Shown here: piece after piece, positions 1 through 6,122 of the stretch
Numbering within the stretch: the first letter of the stretch is position 1
How the letters are laid out: the number at the start of each line of letters is the position of its first letter
NCBI GenBank assembly: GCA_012519645.1
Contig: JAAYPU010000200.1
Coordinates: 1 to 12,351, forward strand
DNA: 12,351 nucleotides
Direction: 5' to 3'
Origin: Clostridiales bacterium
Lineage (GTDB): Bacteria; Bacillota; Clostridia; Peptostreptococcales; JAAYPU01
Notes under the pieces: model-generated
The model's input: only the letters and a program-made list of their open reading frames with translations
Told to the model about the DNA's origin: nothing
Databases searched by the model: none
Program-made: the position numbers and the translations under genes

Positions 1-1539
1 ATTACATATACAGGGCATCTAATTATAAGAGGAGAGGCTGTTATAAGTTACTCGGATTTTGAGAAGATCAATAGTGAGATAGAAGATATTGCGGCTAAAT
101 ACAAGAATCCAAGGAATCTTTGCAGCGGTTCCGTAAGGCAATTGAATAATAAAATTACGGCACAAAGAAACGTTCATTTTTTTGCTTTTGCTGTAGTAAA
201 GGCAGATGGTGTTGATTTTAATAATTCAAGAATAGCTCAATTAAATTGGCTGAAAAGACAAGGCTTTGATGTTGTTGAATTTAAGAGAGTCAATTCTTCA
301 AATATTGAAGAGTCTGTTTCATGGTTCTCTGATAACATTATTAATAATGATTTTCCTTCGGATGGCTTAGTGCTGACTTATGATGATATTGAATACGGTC
401 AGTCCCTTGGTGCAACATCAAAATTTCCAAGGGATGCAATTGCATTTAAATGGAGGGACGAGATCAAGGAAACCGTCCTTACTGAAATAGAGTGGAGTGC
501 TTCAAGAACTGGATTGATCAATCCCATAGCGATATTTGAACCTGTTGAGCTGGAGGGAACAACCGTAAGCAGAGCTAGCGTTCATAATATCAGTATTTTA
601 GAAGGCTTGAAGCTTGGCGTTGGAGATACTATAAAGGTATATAAAGCAAATATGATCATTCCTCAAATCGCTGAAAATCTGACAAATAGCGGAACAGTGA
701 AAATTCCCGAAGAATGTCCGGTATGCAGAGGGAAAGCGCAAGTCAGACAAGAAAATGGTGTAAGATTTTTATATTGTTTAAATGATAATTGTGTGGCGAA
801 ACAAATAAAATCATTTACTCATTTTGTCAGCAGGGATGCAATGGGCATAGACGGATTATCAGAAGCTACAATAGAGAAATTTATTGCCAAAGGATTTATA
901 AGAGAACCGGCTGATATATTCCGTATAGAAAGGTACAAAAATGAAATCATTGAAATGGAAGGTTTTGGGGAAAAGTCTTATAATAACCTGACAGCTTCAA
1001 TAAATAAATCAAGAAAAACTAATGTGGTAAGATTTCTCTATAGTTTAGGTATTTCAAATATCGGATTATCTAATGCAAAATTGATATGCAGGCACTTTAA
1101 TAATAATTGGCCGGATATTCAGAATGCATCTTATGAGCAGTTGATACAAATAAACGGCATAGGAGATGTAATGGCCGATGCGTATGTGAAATATTTTAAC
1201 AATGAAAGAAATCAAAACATTGTTGAAGATATCCTGAATGAAATTGAATTTCAGGCTATTGGAGATGTTAATGTTGACAGCATATTTGAAGATATCAGCT
1301 TTGTAATTACCGGTTCTTTAGAACAATACGAAAACAGAAATGAATTGAAAAAGGATATAGAAGACAGAGGGGGAAAAGTAACAGATTCCGTTACTTCCAA
1401 AACAAATTACCTCATTAATAATGATATTTCATCCGGTTCGTCAAAAAATAAAAAAGCAAAGGAATTGGGCATCCCCATTATAACCGAAGAGCAGTTTGTA
1501 AAGTGGATCAAGGATGGAGTTAAACCAACTGAAATTTGA
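1..1539 (+). CDS. ligA: NAD-dependent DNA ligase LigA, 5'-truncated by window edge
   Basis: The reading frame is open from base 1 and codes for 512 residues up to TGA; the TTG at 142 is internal, not a start. LigA seals nicks in duplex DNA using NAD+. Family members have about 670 residues, so roughly 160 N-terminal residues, including the KxDG nucleotidylation site, lie upstream. In window-fragment numbering the order is: end of the adenylation domain (RGEAVIS near 11-17, NPRNLCSGSVRQ near 36-47, motif IV region DGLVLTY 121-127, motif V AFKW near 148-151), OB fold (about 155-230), a four-Cys zinc finger (C239, C242, C259, C264), helix-hairpin-helix repeats (about 265-415) and a C-terminal BRCT domain (about 430-505). 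Oddity: motif IV normally ends in Lys (DGVVIK in E. coli), but a Thr stands there (126). Identity as a LigA-family ligase is secure; whether it is the main replicative copy or a second paralogue is open. Confidence 0.95.
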   Translation: MTYTGHLIIRGEAVISYSDFEKINSEIEDIAAKYKNPRNLCSGSVRQLNNKITAQRNVHFFAFAVVKADGVDFNNSRIAQLNWLKRQGFDVVEFKRVNSSNIEESVSWFSDNIINNDFPSDGLVLTYDDIEYGQSLGATSKFPRDAIAFKWRDEIKETVLTEIEWSASRTGLINPIAIFEPVELEGTTVSRASVHNISILEGLKLGVGDTIKVYKANMIIPQIAENLTNSGTVKIPEECPVCRGKAQVRQENGVRFLYCLNDNCVAKQIKSFTHFVSRDAMGIDGLSEATIEKFIAKGFIREPADIFRIERYKNEIIEMEGFGEKSYNNLTASINKSRKTNVVRFLYSLGISNIGLSNAKLICRHFNNNWPDIQNASYEQLIQINGIGDVMADAYVKYFNNERNQNIVEDILNEIEFQAIGDVNVDSIFEDISFVITGSLEQYENRNELKKDIEDRGGKVTDSVTSKTNYLINNDISSGSSKNKKAKELGIPIITEEQFVKWIKDGVKPTEI

Positions 1540-1571
1540 GGCGCGCATAGAATCTTGATTGCCTCTGTTGA

Positions 1572-1669
1572 ACCCTAACCACTAACCACTAATCACTAAT
1601 TACTAATTACTAATTACTAATCACTTTCCATAGACCTGAAACCCGAGACTTGACACCTGATACCTACTC
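1572..1669. repeat. Degenerate 7-base tandem repeat tract
   Basis: Counting in steps of seven from 1572, seven units read NNNCTAA (mostly YYACTAA: one ACCCTAA, two CCACTAA, one TCACTAA, three TTACTAA). They are followed without loss of phase by TCACTTT, CCATAGA, then CCTGAAA, CCCGAGA, CTTGACA, CCTGATA and CCTACTC. There are thus two related heptamer blocks in one register, about 14 units in all. The tract fills most of the space between ligA and the converging small minus-strand gene. Tandem heptamers are known in other bacteria (for example the STRR repeats of cyanobacteria); any kinship is not claimed. No coding potential is seen. Confidence 0.85.
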
Positions 1670-1673
1670 CGGA

Positions 1674-1738
1674 CCTCAGACCGATGCGCAGCATCGCTTA
1701 AATAAAGTACGATGTTTCCGAAGCATATGCATCTGAGG
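1674..1738. other. Nested inverted repeats at the 3' end of the small minus-strand gene
   Basis: CGATGC (1682-1687) and GCATCG (1691-1696) form a 6-bp stem with loop GCA. CCTCAGA (1674-1680) and TCTGAGG (1732-1738) could form an outer 7-bp stem around it. The inner hairpin lies 1 base after the stop codon of the minus-strand gene (1698-1700). No T-run follows on either strand, so it is not a canonical intrinsic terminator. The outer arm lies inside the minus-strand coding region. The inner stem is clear by eye; its role is unknown. Confidence 0.5.
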
Positions 1739-1862
1739 AATTTTTATCTGATGGTCTATAATACATACAAGATTCTTGAGGATCATTTGACGAAACCATG
1801 TGAGTGAGGCTGCATCTCCCGTTTACTTTAAATATGCACTCTAACGAGCAATTTGTCTTCAT
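1698..1862 (-). CDS. Small four-cysteine protein (54 aa), function unknown
   Basis: On the minus strand, ATG at 1862-1860 opens a 54-residue frame ending in TAA at 1700-1698. The start is preceded by a full Shine-Dalgarno GGAAGGAGA (1877-1869) at six bases' distance, which is the main argument that this is a real gene. The protein starts MKTNCSLECIF and has cysteines at 5, 9, 17 and 32 in the pattern C-x3-C-x7-C-x14-C, followed by MYYRP; the tail (38-54) is Ser-rich and polar. There is no signal peptide or membrane segment. Spaced cysteines with a GxC turn resemble the very short, probably metal-binding proteins common in Clostridia (DUF1540-like layout); this likeness is from memory and the family is not proven. 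It converges on ligA across a repeat tract. No clear promoter was found upstream. Confidence 0.7.
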   Translation of the reverse strand: MKTNCSLECIFKVNGRCSLTHMVSSNDPQESCMYYRPSDKNSSDAYASETSYFI

Positions 1863-1868
1863 TTTGAA

Positions 1869-1877
1869 TCTCCTTCC
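1869..1877 (-). promoter_or_regulatory. Shine-Dalgarno of the small minus-strand gene
   Basis: On the minus strand these bases read GGAAGGAGA, followed by six bases and ATG. This is close to ideal spacing and distinguishes the short frame from chance. Confidence 0.75.
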
Positions 1878-2049
1878 ATAGCTTGCTGCTGATTTAGAGA
1901 TTATTGGTTTATTTTGATATTATTATTTGCTTTCAAAGTAAAATTATTAGAACAAATAATTTTTGTAAGAAATCATAATTAAACTTCAATAAAAATGTAT
2001 ATGAACGCTCAGATTCTACAAAGACTATATAGTAGCATATATTTTGTTT

Positions 2050-2054
2050 GGAGG
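2050..2054 (+). promoter_or_regulatory. Shine-Dalgarno that places the start at GTG 2062
   Basis: GGAGG lies seven bases before GTG 2062. The longer reading from TTG 2044 would put this site inside the gene and has no ribosome binding site of its own, so GTG 2062 is preferred. Confidence 0.8.
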
Positions 2055-2061
2055 AATAGGA

Positions 2062-2646
2062 GTGCTTTTTAAGGATTTTGAAGAAACGAAAAAAGTTTAT
2101 CATATTGTTGCCTTGTATGATCTTGAACCTGCTTTAAAACATGGTATTCAATATAATAATAAAATAACCTATAATACGAAGTACAAAGGTTTTCATAGTC
2201 TTATTGAAAAAGAGAAAACAAAAAATATACCTGCCTGGGTACGAAGGAAAAAAGCTATTTTTGCAAGTATGAATTATGATATTTCCTTTCAGTTTCATCC
2301 CAATAGTGTAATTTTAGGACTTAAAATTGATTCTGAAAGGTGTTGGGTTGCCAATGAAAATCTTGCAAATCAGATTTATGCACCATTTATAATGAAGGAT
2401 ATCATGGGATTTAATAATGCTGTTCATTATATCGAAGGTGAAGGGAAAGAGCTGCTAAAAAAATATTGGGAAACTTCGCTTAGCTTTGAGGAAAACCTTT
2501 TAGAAAGAAGGGATCTTCAAAAGGATTATAATGCTGAGGTTCTGGTATTGCATGATATTCCTCCGGAGAATATTGAAATAGAGTATATAGTATCCGGGCA
2601 TGAAATATTAAAAGCTGAACAATGGGAAAAAAAGTTTTGTAAATGA
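2062..2646 (+). CDS. Putative ADP-ribosyltransferase-fold protein, distantly DarT-like (194 aa)
   Basis: GTG at 2062 was chosen because GGAGG at 2050-2054 sits seven bases before it; a TTG at 2044 in the same frame lacks a binding site. The protein has 194 residues and no signal peptide or membrane segment. The N-terminus (VYHIVALYDLEPALKHGI, residues 12-29) looks like the opening strand-helix of DarT/DUF4433-type ADP-ribosyltransferases, where a His in a YHI/FTH motif faces NAD+ (here H14). Near the C-terminus NAEVLVLHDIPPENI (157-171) matches the AEVLV-x-IPP-x-I segment that carries the catalytic Glu in DarT; E159 would be that residue. In between are IPAWVRRKKAIFASM (56-70) and a WETSLSFEENLLERR segment (136-150). 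The fold assignment is by eye from these two motifs and is an inference. No DarG-type macrodomain antitoxin is present. The next gene follows after 34 bases and may share its transcript. It may equally be a non-toxin housekeeping relative. Confidence 0.6.
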   Translation: MLFKDFEETKKVYHIVALYDLEPALKHGIQYNNKITYNTKYKGFHSLIEKEKTKNIPAWVRRKKAIFASMNYDISFQFHPNSVILGLKIDSERCWVANENLANQIYAPFIMKDIMGFNNAVHYIEGEGKELLKKYWETSLSFEENLLERRDLQKDYNAEVLVLHDIPPENIEIEYIVSGHEILKAEQWEKKFCK

Positions 2647-2662
2647 AATTGATTATAAATTT

Positions 2663-2672
2663 AAGGGGGTGA
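2663..2672 (+). promoter_or_regulatory. Shine-Dalgarno deciding the start of the AIR-synthase-like gene
   Basis: AAGGGGGTGA differs from the full complement of the 16S tail in one base and ends eight bases before ATG 2681. A GTG at 2669 overlaps this site and so is unlikely to be the start. Confidence 0.7.
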
Positions 2673-2680
2673 AAATTGTT

Positions 2681-3667
2681 ATGAAAGCAGGAAAACTTGA
2701 CAATGATCTGCTAAAAAAAATCATATTTAATAATATTAAATTTCAAAGAGACGAGGTACTTGTTCGTCCTGGAATAGGTGAGGATTGTGCTGTTATAGAT
2801 TTTGGTGACAACGTTTGTGTTATGTCTACGGATCCCATTACAGGTGCAGTAAATGAAGTAGGTCGCCTTGCTGTCCATATTTCCTGCAATGACATTGCAT
2901 CCTCCGGAATCGAGCCTTTGGGTTTAATGCTGACTATCATGGTGCCTGTGGGTACCACCGAAAGCCAAATAGAAGAAATAATGATACAAGCTTCAGAAGA
3001 GGCACAAAAGCTCAAAGTAGAAATAATTGGGGGACATACCGAGGTTACGCATGCTGTTTCAAAACCCGTTGTGGTCTCAACGGCTATAGGTATGAGTCCA
3101 AAAGAAGAATTTATGCAAAAAGACTCCATGCAGGCAGGAGATACTGTTATTATAACAAAATATGCAGGCTTGGAAGGCACGGCTATTATTGCTTCCGATT
3201 TTGAAGAAAAATTAAAAGCATATATGACACCCGAAGAAATTTATAATGCAAAACAATTGTTAAACCGGTTGAGCGTGGTTGAAGAAGGTATCATTGCAGG
3301 ACGAATAGGTGTATCTGCTATGCACGATGTAACAGAAGGCGGAGTTTTAGGTGCTGTTTGGGAGATATGTGAAAGTGCCGATAAAGGTGTGGAAATTTAT
3401 TACGATAAAATCCCGGTATTACCTGAGACACATACGATATGTAAGATTTTTGATATAGACTGCTTAAGGCTTATATCAAGTGGATGTATGCTGATAACAG
3501 TAGCTGAAAATAAAAAGGATACATTGTTAAAGGCTTTAAATGATGCGGGAATAACCGCCGCAGAGATAGGGGTCATTCACGAAGAAGGGAGATATTTATT
3601 TATAGAGGAGAATAAAATTGAAATATTACCGCCTGAAAGTGATGAACTATATAAGTTATACAAATAA
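2681..3667 (+). CDS. AIR-synthase-related / HypE-like protein (PurM superfamily)
   Basis: ATG 2681 gives 328 residues; the in-frame GTG at 2669 overlaps the ribosome binding site. Proteins of this superfamily (PurM, HypE, SelD, ThiL) bind ATP in a dimer-interface groove. Visible motifs are the glycine-rich GIGEDCAVID (31-40), an STDPIT metal/phosphate loop (49-54), the HISCNDIASSG segment (66-76), the GGHTEV loop (117-122) and, in the C-terminal half, AMHDVTEGGVLGAVWEI, the hallmark of the second PurM domain. True HypE ends in a conserved Cys that carries the carbamoyl/cyano group for [NiFe]-hydrogenase; this protein ends in DELYKLYK with no such Cys, and no other hyp gene is near. It is therefore better called AIR-synthase-related than HypE. 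Substrate unknown. It sits 34 bases after the ART-like gene and is followed by a new promoter, so the two may form a short operon. Confidence 0.85.
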   Translation: MKAGKLDNDLLKKIIFNNIKFQRDEVLVRPGIGEDCAVIDFGDNVCVMSTDPITGAVNEVGRLAVHISCNDIASSGIEPLGLMLTIMVPVGTTESQIEEIMIQASEEAQKLKVEIIGGHTEVTHAVSKPVVVSTAIGMSPKEEFMQKDSMQAGDTVIITKYAGLEGTAIIASDFEEKLKAYMTPEEIYNAKQLLNRLSVVEEGIIAGRIGVSAMHDVTEGGVLGAVWEICESADKGVEIYYDKIPVLPETHTICKIFDIDCLRLISSGCMLITVAENKKDTLLKALNDAGITAAEIGVIHEEGRYLFIEENKIEILPPESDELYKLYK

Positions 3668-3704
3668 AAGTTATTAAAAATGTAAAACAAAAAAATGTAG
3701 ATAA

Positions 3705-3734
3705 TTGACATTTATTTATTTATTGTATTATACT
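3705..3734 (+). promoter_or_regulatory. Sigma-A promoter of the GntR regulator gene
   Basis: A perfect -35 TTGACA (3705-3710) and TATACT (3729-3734, five of six) are 18 bases apart, within AT-rich DNA. TATTAT at 3726-3731 is an alternative -10 at 15 bases. Transcription would start near 3741, leaving a leader of about 45 bases before ATG 3787. Confidence 0.75.
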
Positions 3735-3753
3735 TATTTAGATACCTTTGAAT

Positions 3754-3764
3754 TGGTAATATAG
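3754..3764 (+). promoter_or_regulatory. Possible half-operator in the GntR leader
   Basis: TGGTAATATAG shares its first eight bases with the perfect dyad TGGTAATACCA found before the CoA-transferase gene. A TACC at 3743-3746 also mirrors GGTA 3755-3758 across eight bases. The position just after the predicted transcription start fits autorepression. This is an inference from shared bases only. Confidence 0.4.
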
Positions 3765-3786
3765 GACAGAAAGACAAGGTGATTTA

Positions 3787-4527
3787 ATGACAAGAGAGAA
3801 TGATGCAGCAAATGCTCTGGATTTTGAGCCTGTTTTGAATTATAGAGTATCGGAGGCAATTTACGAGCAAATTCGTAATAAAATAATAAATGGTGAGCTA
3901 AAACCCAATGACAGATTGCCGTCAGAGCGTAAGCTGATAGAAATATTCCGCCGCAGCAGACCAACAATCAGAGAAGCTTTACGTATGCTTGAAAGTGCGG
4001 GTCTTATTGAAATTATTCCGGGAAGTGGAGGAGCTGTTGTACAGGAGATATCAGCAGCAACTGTTACTCAACCTCTTGGGAACATGATACTTTTAAAACG
4101 GATTCGCTTATTGGAGTTATATGAATTCAGAATTATTAATGAGACTGCATATGTTCAATGGACTGCGGAAAGGCGTACCGAAGGCGACATTAAGAAGATG
4201 CAGAATATATTAAAACAAATGCATACTCTTAAAGGTGACTGGGAGACATTGCTTAGATATGACAGCGAGTTTCATAAAACTATTGCCGAATGCAGTCGTA
4301 ATGAAATGGCGAAAATAATATATAATGTCATTACTAAGCCTGTCAGAGATATAATGTATGCTAAAATGGGAGAATTAACTCTTAAACAACAAGAATTTCA
4401 CAAGAATCAGTTAATGGCTGACCATGATTGTATATTAGACGCCATCATTAATCAAGATGTTGACAAAGTGAAAGAATTAATGATCGATCATTTAAATCAT
4501 TTCAAACATCTTATAGAGGATGAGTAA
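3787..4527 (+). CDS. GntR-family transcriptional regulator, FadR/FCD subfamily
   Basis: A 246-residue protein of normal length for the FadR subfamily; ATG 3787 follows AAGGTGA at short distance. The N-terminal winged helix-turn-helix (about 19-87) shows the family signature: INGELKPNDRLPSERKL, then the recognition helix SRPTIREALRMLESAGLI and the wing IIPGSGGAVV. The C-terminal all-helical FCD domain (about 105-240) keeps the metal-binding set DSEFH (D159, H163), H213 and H235, which in this family hold a metal ion that helps bind a carboxylate ligand. Such regulators usually repress transport and catabolism operons for organic acids and let go when the ligand binds. It is a single-gene unit with its own promoter and terminator, directly before the hadAIBC/TRAP operon. 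A perfect operator-type dyad precedes that operon, so it is most likely the local regulator; the ligand is probably the imported acid or its CoA derivative. Confidence 0.92.
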   Translation: MTRENDAANALDFEPVLNYRVSEAIYEQIRNKIINGELKPNDRLPSERKLIEIFRRSRPTIREALRMLESAGLIEIIPGSGGAVVQEISAATVTQPLGNMILLKRIRLLELYEFRIINETAYVQWTAERRTEGDIKKMQNILKQMHTLKGDWETLLRYDSEFHKTIAECSRNEMAKIIYNVITKPVRDIMYAKMGELTLKQQEFHKNQLMADHDCILDAIINQDVDKVKELMIDHLNHFKHLIEDE

Positions 4528-4530
4528 TTA

Positions 4531-4564
4531 TTTGATGAAATTTCATATTAGAAATTTCATCAAA
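4531..4564. repeat. 14-bp inverted repeat directly after the GntR gene
   Basis: TTTGATGAAATTTC (4531-4544) and its exact complement GAAATTTCATCAAA (4551-4564) flank the loop ATATTA; one further A-T pair (4530/4565) extends the stem to 15. It begins four bases after the regulator's stop codon and runs straight into heptamer repeats. It has no T-run of its own, so it is a stabilising hairpin or part of a small repeat element rather than the terminator. Confidence 0.8.
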
Positions 4565-4590
4565 TTAAGAATTAAGAATTAAGAAATAAG
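4563..4590. repeat. Four tandem copies of the heptamer AATTAAG
   Basis: AATTAAG occurs at 4563, 4570 and 4577, with a one-mismatch copy AAATAAG at 4584. The first copy overlaps the end of the preceding inverted repeat. The period of seven is the same as in the tract after ligA, though the unit differs. Confidence 0.85.
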
Positions 4591-4591
4591 G

Positions 4592-4623
4592 ATGCTTTTG
4601 CAGTAATTGCAAAAGCATTTTTT
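4592..4623 (+). terminator. Intrinsic terminator of the GntR gene
   Basis: ATGCTTTTGCA (4592-4602) pairs perfectly with TGCAAAAGCAT (4608-4618) over an 11-bp stem with a five-base loop, followed by a T-run (4618-4623). It separates the regulator transcript from the hadAIBC operon. Confidence 0.88.
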
Positions 4624-4674
4624 ATTTATAATGCAATGTTTTATATAATTTTATAGAATTTCTTCAAACGTTAC

Positions 4675-4697
4675 AGCTGCAAATATAGCAGCTTTTT
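4675..4697 (+). terminator. Second, weaker terminator-like hairpin
   Basis: AGCTGC (4675-4680) and GCAGCT (4688-4693) enclose a seven-base loop, followed by TTTTTA. The stem is only six base pairs but GC-rich for this DNA. It may back up the stronger terminator upstream. A 16-base perfect palindrome, TTAAAAAGCTTTTTAA, follows at 4708-4723 with no obvious role. Confidence 0.5.
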
Positions 4698-4741
4698 ATA
4701 TTTTCAGTTAAAAAGCTTTTTAAATTTTCTGATAAATATAA

Positions 4742-4770
4742 TTGACAAGGCTACTTTAGGGTGATAATAT
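4742..4770 (+). promoter_or_regulatory. Predicted promoter of the hadAIBC/TRAP operon
   Basis: A perfect TTGACA (4742-4747) is followed after 17 bases by TAATAT (4765-4770, four of six); GATAAT at 4763-4768 is a closer -10 match at 15 bases. Transcription would start near 4777, leaving a leader of about 115 bases. The operator dyad begins about five bases further on. Confidence 0.6.
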
Positions 4771-4781
4771 TTTATCAGAAG

Positions 4782-4792
4782 TGGTAATACCA
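4782..4792. promoter_or_regulatory. GntR/FCD-type operator dyad TGGTAATACCA
   Basis: TGGTA and TACCA form a perfect inverted repeat around one central base. It matches the TNGTNNNACNA pattern typical of FadR-subfamily GntR regulators. It lies just after the predicted start of transcription and about 255 bases after the GntR gene, which fits repression of the downstream operon by that protein. The dyad is seen directly; the binding partner is inferred. Confidence 0.7.
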
Positions 4793-4809
4793 GATATATA
4801 AGTTGACTA

Positions 4810-4836
4810 TTGATTATAGCATTATAGTAGTATAAT
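4810..4836 (+). promoter_or_regulatory. Possible second promoter overlapping a small palindrome
   Basis: A perfect TATAAT (4831-4836) has a weak TTGATT (4810-4815) 15 bases before it; TTGACT at 4803-4808 is too far away. The same TATAAT forms an inverted repeat with ATTATA (4821-4826) across GTAG. If used, this promoter would lie downstream of the operator. Evidence is thin. Confidence 0.3.
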
Positions 4837-4890
4837 TAAACTTATCAAAAACAAAATAATATTTATTAATATTTTTTTAAGGAGGAAGCC

Positions 4891-6102
4891 ATGGAAAATA
4901 ACAACAGACTATTATCTGGAGTAAAGGTTGTGGAATTATCTACTTTTGTTGCAGCGCCAATTTGTGCCAAAGCATTAGCTGAGTGGGGAGCTGACGTTAT
5001 AAAAGTAGAATCGCTTGGAGGAGATCCATTAAGGTTCAGAGGCATCGATAGTAAAATGCCTATCGGAGACGACGAGAACCCTAACTTTGATTTGGAAAAC
5101 TCATACAAGCGTACCGTGGGATTGAATCTTAAATCTCCAAAAGGACGTGAAATCTTTGATAAGCTTATTGCTGATGCGGATGTTTTTGTAACAAATATAA
5201 GAACTGCTGCGCTTGTAAAAATGGGCTTATCTTATGAACAATTATCAGAAAAGTATCCGGGGATTATATTTGCACAGATATTAGGATATGGTGAAGAAGG
5301 CCCTGACAAAGACAAGCCGGGATATGATTTTACGGGTTATTTTGCAAGAGGCGGTATTCTTGGTACATTATATGAAAAAAATACTTCACCATTAGTCCCT
5401 GTACAAGGCTTTGGAGACCATCAATGCGGGATGTATCTTGCCGGAGGAATTTGTGCTGCACTTTATAACAAACTAAGAACAGGTAAAGGTGAAAAGGTTA
5501 CAGTTGGTTTATATCAGGCTGCTATTTATGCAATGGGTATCATGATCACTTCCGCAAATTATGGAAACAGTTATCCTGTCAGCAGAAAAGAAGTAAGACA
5601 GCCTCTTTTAAATACTTATCTCACAAAAGACAACAGATGCCTTATGGTAGCTGTCGCAGAATATGATAAATACTTTACCAAATTTGTAGAAACAATAGGT
5701 ATCCCTGAAATAGGAAATGATGAAAACTATTGCAAGCTTGCAAATTTGGGAAGCAAAAATGTTGAATTGATTGAGATGATCAGTAAACAAATCGAACAAA
5801 AAAATATAGATGAATGGCTGGAAATATTCGCTAACGCAGATCTGCCATGCGAAAAAGCATATTTATGGGAAGAAATCCTTGAAGATGAACAAGCTTGGGC
5901 AAACGGATATTTGAGAAAAGTAAAATATCCAAGCGGTAATGAAAGAGCTCTTCCTGCTATGCCGGTCACTTTTAAGAATGCGGGCAGACCGGAACATAAA
6001 ATTGCGCCATCCATTGGTGAAAATACAGATGAAATTCTTTTGTCACTTGGTTACTCCGAAGATGAAATAAAGGAAATGAAAGAAAATAAAGATATTCAAT
6101 AG
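4891..6102 (+). CDS. hadA: Family III CoA-transferase, HadA/FldA-like (2-hydroxyacyl-CoA forming)
   Basis: A 403-residue protein with AAGGAGG five bases before ATG 4891. Family III CoA-transferases move CoA between acids; HadA and FldA pass CoA from an enoyl-CoA product to a 2-hydroxyacid, priming it for dehydration. The N-terminus LLSGVKVVELSTFVAAPIC (7-25) and EWGADVIKVE (31-40) are the family's Rossmann-like opening. GYGEEGPDKDKPGYDF (132-147) and GFGDHQCGMYLAGGICAAL (173-191) are core motifs; D176 in GDHQCG is at the position of the catalytic Asp that forms the acyl-anhydride. KLRTGKGEKVTVGLYQAA follows. The DDENPNFDLEN insert near 60-70 and the motif ITSANYGNSYPVSR are also typical of HadA/FldA rather than of carnitine or formyl-CoA transferases. 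It is the first gene of the operon, 20 bases before the activator gene. The exact acid cannot be told from sequence; the symbol marks family and gene order only. Confidence 0.9.
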   Translation: MENNNRLLSGVKVVELSTFVAAPICAKALAEWGADVIKVESLGGDPLRFRGIDSKMPIGDDENPNFDLENSYKRTVGLNLKSPKGREIFDKLIADADVFVTNIRTAALVKMGLSYEQLSEKYPGIIFAQILGYGEEGPDKDKPGYDFTGYFARGGILGTLYEKNTSPLVPVQGFGDHQCGMYLAGGICAALYNKLRTGKGEKVTVGLYQAAIYAMGIMITSANYGNSYPVSRKEVRQPLLNTYLTKDNRCLMVAVAEYDKYFTKFVETIGIPEIGNDENYCKLANLGSKNVELIEMISKQIEQKNIDEWLEIFANADLPCEKAYLWEEILEDEQAWANGYLRKVKYPSGNERALPAMPVTFKNAGRPEHKIAPSIGENTDEILLSLGYSEDEIKEMKENKDIQ

Positions 6103-6122
6103 GTTAAGCGGGAGGAAATAGC

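Noticed and set aside
142..1539. TTG at 142 as start of a shorter ligase-like protein
   Set aside because: The frame is open to base 1, and the upstream codons give conserved LigA sequence (RGEAVISYSDFEKIN, NPRNLCSGS). The gene simply enters from outside the window.
1572..1669. CRISPR array
   Set aside because: The repeats are 7 bases, contiguous and without spacers.
2028..2033. TATAGT as -10 box for the ART-like gene
   Set aside because: No acceptable -35 box 16-18 bases upstream, so it is not listed as a promoter.
2743..3180. 145-codon open frame on the minus strand
   Set aside because: It lies wholly inside the AIR-synthase-like gene, has no ribosome binding site and looks like a mirror of its codon pattern.
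2681..3667. Selenide water dikinase (SelD)
   Set aside because: No N-terminal Cys/Sec motif of SelD; the glycine-rich and DVTEGG motifs are closer to the AIR-synthase-related/HypE group.
3734..3967. 77-codon minus-strand frame over the GntR start
   Set aside because: It covers the regulator's promoter leader and DNA-binding domain; no binding site and no recognisable motif.
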